64,000 nt of DNA, taken from assembly GCA_945919465.1 (NCBI GenBank), contig CAMEJG010000004.1, positions 23,327-87,326 of the forward strand. Reading direction: 5' to 3'. Each line of letters opens with the position of its first letter. Positions within the stretch are counted from its first letter, which is position 1. The notes beneath the pieces were generated by a model. It was given only the letters and a program-made list of their open reading frames with translations, did no database searches and was not told the origin of the DNA. Position numbers and translations under genes: made by a program. Origin of the DNA: an uncultured Anaeroplasma sp. (GTDB lineage Bacteria; Bacillota_I; Bacilli_A; Acholeplasmatales; Anaeroplasmataceae). Positions 57,706-64,000 of this stretch are shown here, in pieces.

Positions 57706-59499
57706 ATGCCACCAATGAATAGACATTTACCAAAAGAAAAAGGAGATTTTAAATCTCTAAAAAAGCTTTTAGTTTATACTAAAAAATATCATGTAGCGAT
57801 AATTATTGCGTTTATTTGTGCAATAATTGCAGCTATAGCTACAATAATTGGACCAAGTGTAATGTCAGATTTAACTGATATTATTCAAAAGGGATTATTA
57901 TCACCAAATGAAATTGATATTACTAGTGTTATTAAAACATCATTAATATTAATATCAATATATGCTTGTGGGGCAATTATTTCATATATTCAACAATATA
58001 TTATGGCAACAGTAACTCAAAAAACAGCTAATTCCTTAAGAGGTGATATCAATAAAAAAATAAATAAATTACCTTTATCATATTTTGATACCTCATCTAC
58101 AGGAGATATGCTATCAATAGTAACAAATGATATTGATATTATTAGCCAAACAATATCATCAAGTATAGCAAATTTTGTTAGTGCCATTGTTTTACTTTTT
58201 GGTGTTATCATAATGATGTTTGTTAAAAACTGGATTTTAGCATTAACAGTTATAATTTGTTCACTATTAGGCTTTATTCTAATGGGTTTAATTTTATCTA
58301 AATCTCAAAAATATTTCAATCATAAACAAGAATATTTAGGTAAAATGAATGGACATATTGAAGAAATTTATACTAATCATAATGTTGTAAAATCCTATAA
58401 TGCAATAGCTAAAGAAAAAGAAGAATTTCAAAAATTTAATGAAGGATTATATGAAAATAACTGGAAAAGTCAATTCCTTTCAGGATTAATGCATCCATTA
58501 ATGGGATTTATTGGTAACTTTAGTTATGTAATGATTTTCATTGTAGGAGTTGCAATTTCAATTTCAGGAAGTAGCTTCTTATCCTTTGGAATAATCTTAG
58601 CATTTACAATGTATGCTAGATTATTTAATCAACCATTAAATACTATTGCTCAATCAATGACAAATTTACAACAAGCAAGTGCAGCATCAAAAAGAGTATT
58701 TAATTTACTTGAACATGAAGAAATGGAAAAAGAGGATAATAAAATTAAATCTATTTCTAATGTATTAGGTAATATTGAATTTAAAAATGTTAATTTTAGA
58801 TATGTAGAGGATAAACCAATTATTGATAATTTTTCAGTTAGTATCAAAGCTGGCCAAAAGGTCGCAATAGTTGGACCTACAGGAGCTGGAAAAACAACAA
58901 TTGTAAATTTATTAATGAGATTTTATGAGGTTTCATCAGGAGATATTATTATTGATGGAATATCAACAAAAAATATGACTAGAGAATGTGTTCATGATAT
59001 GTTTGATATGATACTACAGGATACTTGGCTATTTAATGGTACTATTAGAGAAAACCTAGTATATAATAAAGAAAATGTATCTGATGAAAAAATAATTGAG
59101 GTATGTAAATCTGTAGGCCTATCTCATTTAATTGAATCATTACCTCATGGTTTAGATACAATTATCGATGAAAAGGCGAATTTATCAGAAGGACAAAAAC
59201 AACAATTAACTATCGCAAGAGCGATGCTTAAGGATTCTCCTCTTTTAATTTTAGATGAGGCAACTAGTAATGTTGATACAAGAACTGAGCTAATAATCCA
59301 AAATGCAATGGATAATTTGACTTTAAATAGAACTAGCTTTGTCATAGCTCATAGATTATCTACTATTAAAAATGCTGATATTATTTTAGTAATAAATAAT
59401 GGTAATATAATAGAAAAGGGAAATCATAAGGAGTTATTAGCAAAGAAGGGCTTTTATGCAGATTTATATAATAGCCAATTTCAAACAATTCTAGAATAA
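57706..59499 (+). CDS. ABC transporter ATP-binding/permease (exporter half)
   Basis: GPTGAGKTT, LSEGQKQQLTIARAMLKDSPLLILDEATSNVD; start 57706 after AAAGGAGG. Confidence 0.93.
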   Translation: MPPMNRHLPKEKGDFKSLKKLLVYTKKYHVAIIIAFICAIIAAIATIIGPSVMSDLTDIIQKGLLSPNEIDITSVIKTSLILISIYACGAIISYIQQYIMATVTQKTANSLRGDINKKINKLPLSYFDTSSTGDMLSIVTNDIDIISQTISSSIANFVSAIVLLFGVIIMMFVKNWILALTVIICSLLGFILMGLILSKSQKYFNHKQEYLGKMNGHIEEIYTNHNVVKSYNAIAKEKEEFQKFNEGLYENNWKSQFLSGLMHPLMGFIGNFSYVMIFIVGVAISISGSSFLSFGIILAFTMYARLFNQPLNTIAQSMTNLQQASAASKRVFNLLEHEEMEKEDNKIKSISNVLGNIEFKNVNFRYVEDKPIIDNFSVSIKAGQKVAIVGPTGAGKTTIVNLLMRFYEVSSGDIIIDGISTKNMTRECVHDMFDMILQDTWLFNGTIRENLVYNKENVSDEKIIEVCKSVGLSHLIESLPHGLDTIIDEKANLSEGQKQQLTIARAMLKDSPLLILDEATSNVDTRTELIIQNAMDNLTLNRTSFVIAHRLSTIKNADIILVINNGNIIEKGNHKELLAKKGFYADLYNSQFQTILE

Positions 59500-59575
59500 G
59501 ATTGTATTTTTCATTATCTATTGGTATAATTATTTTAGAATTATTCACAATCAATACATATGAAAGGTTGATAAT

Positions 59576-60451
59576 ATGGAAGAAATAAAAATAAAAGCCT
59601 ATGATTCCTTTGATTTATATGCAATATATAGTGAAGCAAAAGAACCTAAAGGAATGGTTCAAATTATACATGGTATGTCAGAACATAAGGAAAGATATAT
59701 TCCTTTTATTCAAAGATTAAATGATAATGGCTATACAGTAATAATTAGTGATAATAGAGGTCATGGTAAAAGTGTTTCAAAGGAATATCCATATGGTCAC
59801 ATAGAATCCTATGATGTTATGGTTAGTGATCAATATATGGTTACTAAATGGATAAAGGAAAAAAATCCTAAATTAGATTTATATATGTTTGCCCATTCTA
59901 TGGGTAGTGTTATCGCAAGAAATTACTTAATGACTCATGATAATGAAATTAAAACCTTAATATTATCAGGTACTGTTTTTTGTCCTTTGGGTATTAGTAT
60001 TCCTTGTATTTTAGGCGATTTATTATCAATTGGAAAGAATAAATATAAAACAAGTAATATCTTATTTTATTTTGCAAATAATTTTTCTATTAAAGAAGAT
60101 AATTCTTGGTTAACAGTAGATAAAGAAAATGTAGAGGATTATAATAATGATCCTTTATGTGGCTTTAAATTTACTAACTATGGATATAAAAATCTCTTTA
60201 AAATGGTAAAGAATCTAAAAATATTTAGAAAATATAATGTAAAAAATCCAACACTAAGAATTGTTTCACTTTCTGGTAAATTAGATAGAACTACAGGAGG
60301 TACAAAGAATTTAAAGAAATCTATTAAGCTTTTAAATAGAATTGGTTATAGAAATACAAGCTTTATAGAATATGATAATATGAGGCATGAAATCTTATTT
60401 GAAAAGGATAATAATGCTATTTATTTAGATATCTTTGAATTCTTAAGATAA
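59576..60451 (+). CDS. Alpha/beta hydrolase (monoacylglycerol lipase-like)
   Basis: GMVQIIHGMSEHKERY, DNRGHGKS, FAHSMGSVIARNY. Confidence 0.88.
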   Translation: MEEIKIKAYDSFDLYAIYSEAKEPKGMVQIIHGMSEHKERYIPFIQRLNDNGYTVIISDNRGHGKSVSKEYPYGHIESYDVMVSDQYMVTKWIKEKNPKLDLYMFAHSMGSVIARNYLMTHDNEIKTLILSGTVFCPLGISIPCILGDLLSIGKNKYKTSNILFYFANNFSIKEDNSWLTVDKENVEDYNNDPLCGFKFTNYGYKNLFKMVKNLKIFRKYNVKNPTLRIVSLSGKLDRTTGGTKNLKKSIKLLNRIGYRNTSFIEYDNMRHEILFEKDNNAIYLDIFEFLR

Positions 60452-60452
60452 T

Positions 60453-60941
60453 ATGTTTGATTATTGTTATGAATGTGGCACTAAATTAGAAATAAAAGAA
60501 TTAGAACATGAAGGATTAATTCCCTTTTGTCCTAAATGCAAGGAATTTAGATTTCCAATATTTTCATCTGCAGTGAATGTTGTAATTCTAAATAAAGAAC
60601 AAACTAAAACTTTATTTGTTAAACAATATGGTATTGATAATTATAGATTAGTTGCTGGATATATTAATAAGGGTGAAAATGCAGAAGAAGCATTAATTAG
60701 AGAGCTTAATGAGGAGCTTGGTGTTTCTCCTATAGAATTTCATTTCCAAAGAACTATCTATTTTGAAAAGAGCAATACTTTAATGATTAATTATTATGCT
60801 TTATTAGATAATGAAGAGGTATATCCTAATTATGAGATAGATTCTTATAAATGGTTTGATCTTGATGAAGGAATTGAAGCAATTAAAAAGGCTTCACTTG
60901 CTTCAATTTGTTATAATTATTATTTAGAGCATAGAAAATAA
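60453..60941 (+). CDS. NUDIX hydrolase with N-terminal zinc ribbon
   Basis: CYECGTKLE...FCPKCKEFRFP; Nudix box GYINKGENAEEALIRELNEELGV. Confidence 0.9.
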   Translation: MFDYCYECGTKLEIKELEHEGLIPFCPKCKEFRFPIFSSAVNVVILNKEQTKTLFVKQYGIDNYRLVAGYINKGENAEEALIRELNEELGVSPIEFHFQRTIYFEKSNTLMINYYALLDNEEVYPNYEIDSYKWFDLDEGIEAIKKASLASICYNYYLEHRK

Positions 60942-60953
60942 TATGGTGATTAT

Positions 60954-61646
60954 ATGATATTAAAAAAAGAACATATTCCTAATATTGGAAGAATAGAGGA
61001 TAATTCCTTTTTAACTAAAGAGGAAAAGGAATTTGTTACAAGTTTCATATTAAAAGAACAAGAATATCGTTATGCATTAAGAAAAATGTCAGCTAAATTA
61101 GAAAATTTAGATGATTATTGTGAAATGCATTTTGATCATAATCCTATTCATCATATAGAATCTAGAATTAAAACAGCATCTAGCCTTGTTGAAAAGATTC
61201 ATAGAAGAGGTTTGAATTTATCTTTAGATGTATTAGGAAATGGAATATATGATGTTGCAGGAATTAGAGTTGTATGTAATTATATAAATGATATTTATAA
61301 GATTGAACAATTATTATTAACTGAAAATGATATTGAGGTATTATTAAGAAAGGATTATATCTTAAATCCTAAAGATACTGGATATAGAAGCTTACATGAT
61401 ATTTATTTATTATCAATAAATATTGATGGAGAAGAAAAGAAAATTCCAATTGAAATACAATTTCGTACTATCGCAATGGATATGTGGGCTTCTTTAGAAC
61501 ATGAATTAAGATATAAAAGTTCTAATAATCTAGATGAAAAAGATATATTTAAATTAAAGACCTATTCAGATATGCTTTATGATATAGATTTAAACATGCA
61601 AAGATTATATATTAAAACTGTTACAGGAGATAGTGATAATGATTGA
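60954..61646 (+). CDS. Small alarmone synthetase (RelA/SpoT domain, RelQ-like)
   Basis: RIKTASSLVEKIHRRG, DVAGIRVVCNYINDIY, PKDTGYRSLHDIY, PIEIQFRTIAMDMWASLEHELRYK. Confidence 0.92.
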   Translation: MILKKEHIPNIGRIEDNSFLTKEEKEFVTSFILKEQEYRYALRKMSAKLENLDDYCEMHFDHNPIHHIESRIKTASSLVEKIHRRGLNLSLDVLGNGIYDVAGIRVVCNYINDIYKIEQLLLTENDIEVLLRKDYILNPKDTGYRSLHDIYLLSINIDGEEKKIPIEIQFRTIAMDMWASLEHELRYKSSNNLDEKDIFKLKTYSDMLYDIDLNMQRLYIKTVTGDSDND

Positions 61647-62448
61647 TTTTGATAATTTAGTTAAGACCTATAATAAAAAGGGTATCGCAACTCCTAAAAA
61701 AGAAATGATAAAAACTAAAGAACAAATTGAGGGTATTAAAAAAGCTGGAATAATAAATACAATGGTATTAGATTATGTAAGTGAAAATATTCATGTTGGA
61801 ATGACAACAGAAGATATTAATACTCTTGTTCATACTAAAACCTTAGAGCTTGGAGGAACTCCAGCTCCATTAAATTATCAAGGCTTTCCTAAAAGTGTAT
61901 GTACCTCAATAAACGATCAAGTATGCCATGGTATTCCATCAAGTGATGTTATTCTAAAGGATGGAGATATTATTAATGTTGATTGTACAACCATTGTAGA
62001 TGGATATTATGCTGATGCTTCTCGTATGTTTTTAATAGGTAATGTTAGTGAAAAACATAAAAGGCTTGTTAATGTTACAAAGGAATGCTTAGATTTAGCA
62101 GTGGCTTCTTTGAAGCCCTTTGGAAGACTTGGAGATATTGGCTATGCAATAGAAACTCATGCCAAGAAGAATGGTTATTCAGTAGTTAGAAATATAGGAG
62201 GACATGGAGTTGGAATTGAATTCCATGAGGATCCATTTATATATCATTTTGGAAAGAAAAATACTGGAATGGTTTTATTTCCCGGAATGATATTTACTAT
62301 CGAGCCAATGATAAATGAAGGTACTTCAAAGGTATTTTTAGATGCTCAAAATGAATGGACTATTTATACTTGGGATGGTGGTTATAGTGCTCAGTATGAA
62401 TATACAGTATTAATTACAGAAGATGGAGTAGAAATATTAACTCATTAA
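61639..62448 (+). CDS. map: Methionine aminopeptidase type I
   Basis: NYQGFPKSVCTSINDQVCHGIP, DGDIINVDCTTIVDGYYADASRMF, GGHGVGIEFHEDP, FTIEPMINEG. Confidence 0.95.
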   Translation: MIDFDNLVKTYNKKGIATPKKEMIKTKEQIEGIKKAGIINTMVLDYVSENIHVGMTTEDINTLVHTKTLELGGTPAPLNYQGFPKSVCTSINDQVCHGIPSSDVILKDGDIINVDCTTIVDGYYADASRMFLIGNVSEKHKRLVNVTKECLDLAVASLKPFGRLGDIGYAIETHAKKNGYSVVRNIGGHGVGIEFHEDPFIYHFGKKNTGMVLFPGMIFTIEPMINEGTSKVFLDAQNEWTIYTWDGGYSAQYEYTVLITEDGVEILTH

Positions 62449-62473
62449 TTCCCATTTAGGTGGGAATTTTTTT
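62447..62473 (+). terminator. Rho-independent terminator
   Basis: ATTCCCA-TTTAGG-TGGGAAT then TTTTTTT. Confidence 0.8.
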
Positions 62474-62477
62474 ATGA

Positions 62478-64000
62478 GTATGACGGGCATGTCATAAATC
62501 TAGGGTGAAAGTCCCAAGAGGCGTAGTTGTCGCGAACTCGATAGCAACTTGCAAAGCGTAAACCAGTAATGGAGCGTGAAAAGAAGCAATAGCGAAATCG
62601 TGGCCCTATGAACAAAAACTTGATATTAAGGCCTTTTAGGTGGATAAGGTTACTCAACAAACTAAAGTCCAAAGGACAAACGTAAGCCTAAGTAGGTAAA
62701 TCAAGAGGGTAAACGAGGAAAGAGTTATGACTTATCCCGTGAGGTCCTATAAGCGGTATAGTAGTAACAACGAATTATAGGAAGTCAGCCGAGGTCATAG
62801 TAGGTAGAAATACTGAAGGACTGAACAATTTATAAGACTGCTAAAGTCTTGAAATCTCTAGCAACAAATCAGAACGTAATAAGGGTGAGAGGTTGAGCGT
62901 ATCTCAATGGGTAATCTAAAAGATAATGTTGCAAGATAACGAAAAGAAAGGAAGTAGACAAGCTATGAGCGAAGATATTATTACGAAAATACTTGACCGA
63001 AACAATTTAAACGAAGCATTTAAGAATGTTAAAGCTAATAAGGGCGCAAGTGGAATAGACGAATTATCTATAGAGGAAACTGCTCAATACATTAGAGAAA
63101 ACAAGAAAACAATTGTTTGGCAATTATATAATCGTAAGTATCAACCTCAACCTGTGCGTAGGGTAGAAATACCAAAGCCAAATGGTGGAGTAAGAAAATT
63201 AGGAATACCTACTGTACTAGATAGGGTCATTCAACAAGCAATGGTGCAAGTATTATCGCCAATGTTTGAGCCATATTTTAGTGAATATAGTTATGGCTTT
63301 AGACCAATGAGAAGTTGTGAGATGGCTATAGTTAAGGCATTAGAATATATGAATGATGGATATGAATGGATAGTGGATATTGACCTAGAGAAATTTTTCG
63401 ATAATGTACCGCACGATAGATTATTACGTTTGGTAAGTGATGTAGTGAAAGATGGAAATGTAGTATCACTTGTTAACAAGTTTCTTAAAGCAGGCGTAAT
63501 GGTAAATGGTAATTTGGAAGAGAGTAATGTAGGTACACCTCAGGATGGACCTTTATCGCCTTTATTATCAAACATTATGTTAAACCTACTAGACAAGGAA
63601 CTTGAGGCAAGAGGATTACATTTTACTAGATACGCTGATGACACAATTATATTAGTTAAAAGTGAAAAAGCAGCGAATAGAGTAATGATATCTATCACAG
63701 ATTTTATCGAAAGAAAACTAGGTTTAAAGGTTAACGCTACTAAAACAAAGGTATGTAAGCCTAATGATTTGAAATATTTAGGTTTTGGCTTTTACAAATC
63801 TTCAAAGTGGGAATGTATTCCTCATCGAGATAGCAAAATGAAATTTCAAAGAACGCTAAAGAGCCTAACAAAACGTAGTGAAAGCATTTCTTTAGACACG
63901 CGCTTTGAAAGATTAAACTGGACTATCCGTGGTTGGGTTAACTACTTGTTAATCAGCATTTTATTTACTAATTATATTAATATAAATAATCAAAATAAAA
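62478..64000 (+). mobile_element. Group II intron (class C-like), 5' end and IEP; runs to the window edge
   Basis: GTATGACGGGCATGTCAT...GGTGAAAGTCCC plus shared blocks (AACTAAAGTCCAAA.GG, GAAGTCAGC.GAGGTC.TAGTA) with the intron at 40.9 kb; IEP downstream. Confidence 0.88.
62965..64000 (+). CDS. ltrA: Group II intron reverse transcriptase/maturase, partial
   Basis: Open frame to the window end: MSEDIITKILDRNNLNEAFKNVKANKGASGIDE...VRRVEIPKPNGGVRKLGIPTVLDRVIQQA...YGFRP...VDIDLEKFFDNVPHD...PQDGPLSPLLSNIML...RYADDTIILV...LKVNATKTKV. Confidence 0.9.
   Translation, partial: MSEDIITKILDRNNLNEAFKNVKANKGASGIDELSIEETAQYIRENKKTIVWQLYNRKYQPQPVRRVEIPKPNGGVRKLGIPTVLDRVIQQAMVQVLSPMFEPYFSEYSYGFRPMRSCEMAIVKALEYMNDGYEWIVDIDLEKFFDNVPHDRLLRLVSDVVKDGNVVSLVNKFLKAGVMVNGNLEESNVGTPQDGPLSPLLSNIMLNLLDKELEARGLHFTRYADDTIILVKSEKAANRVMISITDFIERKLGLKVNATKTKVCKPNDLKYLGFGFYKSSKWECIPHRDSKMKFQRTLKSLTKRSESISLDTRFERLNWTIRGWVNYLLISILFTNYININNQNK

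Noticed and set aside
62472-62672. Minus-strand 66-aa ORF at the second intron 5' end
   Set aside because: Overlaps conserved group II intron RNA sequence; explained by the intron.

Overview
AT-rich, low-GC Bacillota-like chromosomal segment (standard stops, TGG = Trp, coding almost entirely on the + strand). Contents: XRE regulators; metallophosphoesterase + ADP-ribosylglycohydrolase; a minus-strand island of LytTR response regulator, GHKL kinase and a highly repetitive hydrophobic/cationic protein; assorted redox and regulatory genes; hisS-luxS; an feoA-feoB fusion with a small FeoB-associated ORF missing from the ORF track; GH29 fucosidase; csoR-copA with a C-terminal CopZ-like domain; MscS; glycerol kinase; SPFH/zinc-ribbon cluster; [FeFe] hydrogenase; a GH2/GH13/GH53 operon; a maltodextrin ABC transporter-pullulanase-galT-galK operon; surE/yqeY; MarR with two ABC exporters; and a small alarmone synthetase plus methionine aminopeptidase. 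Two related group II introns, most like bacterial class C, each sit a few bases after a Rho-independent terminator. One has lost most of its maturase; the other has an open RT frame that appears to be interrupted near the window edge. The most unusual items are: (1) the LytTR/GHKL-linked protein built from exact 123-bp repeats with a 33-bp sub-repeat; (2) a candidate in-frame internal start for a stand-alone CopZ inside copA; (3) an XRE regulator fused to a long glycine-pentad repeat; (4) three palindromes spaced exactly 20 bp apart upstream of the maltodextrin operon; (5) the paired terminator-associated introns. No tRNA, rRNA or CRISPR array was recognised. All family calls come from reading motifs by eye; no database search was run.
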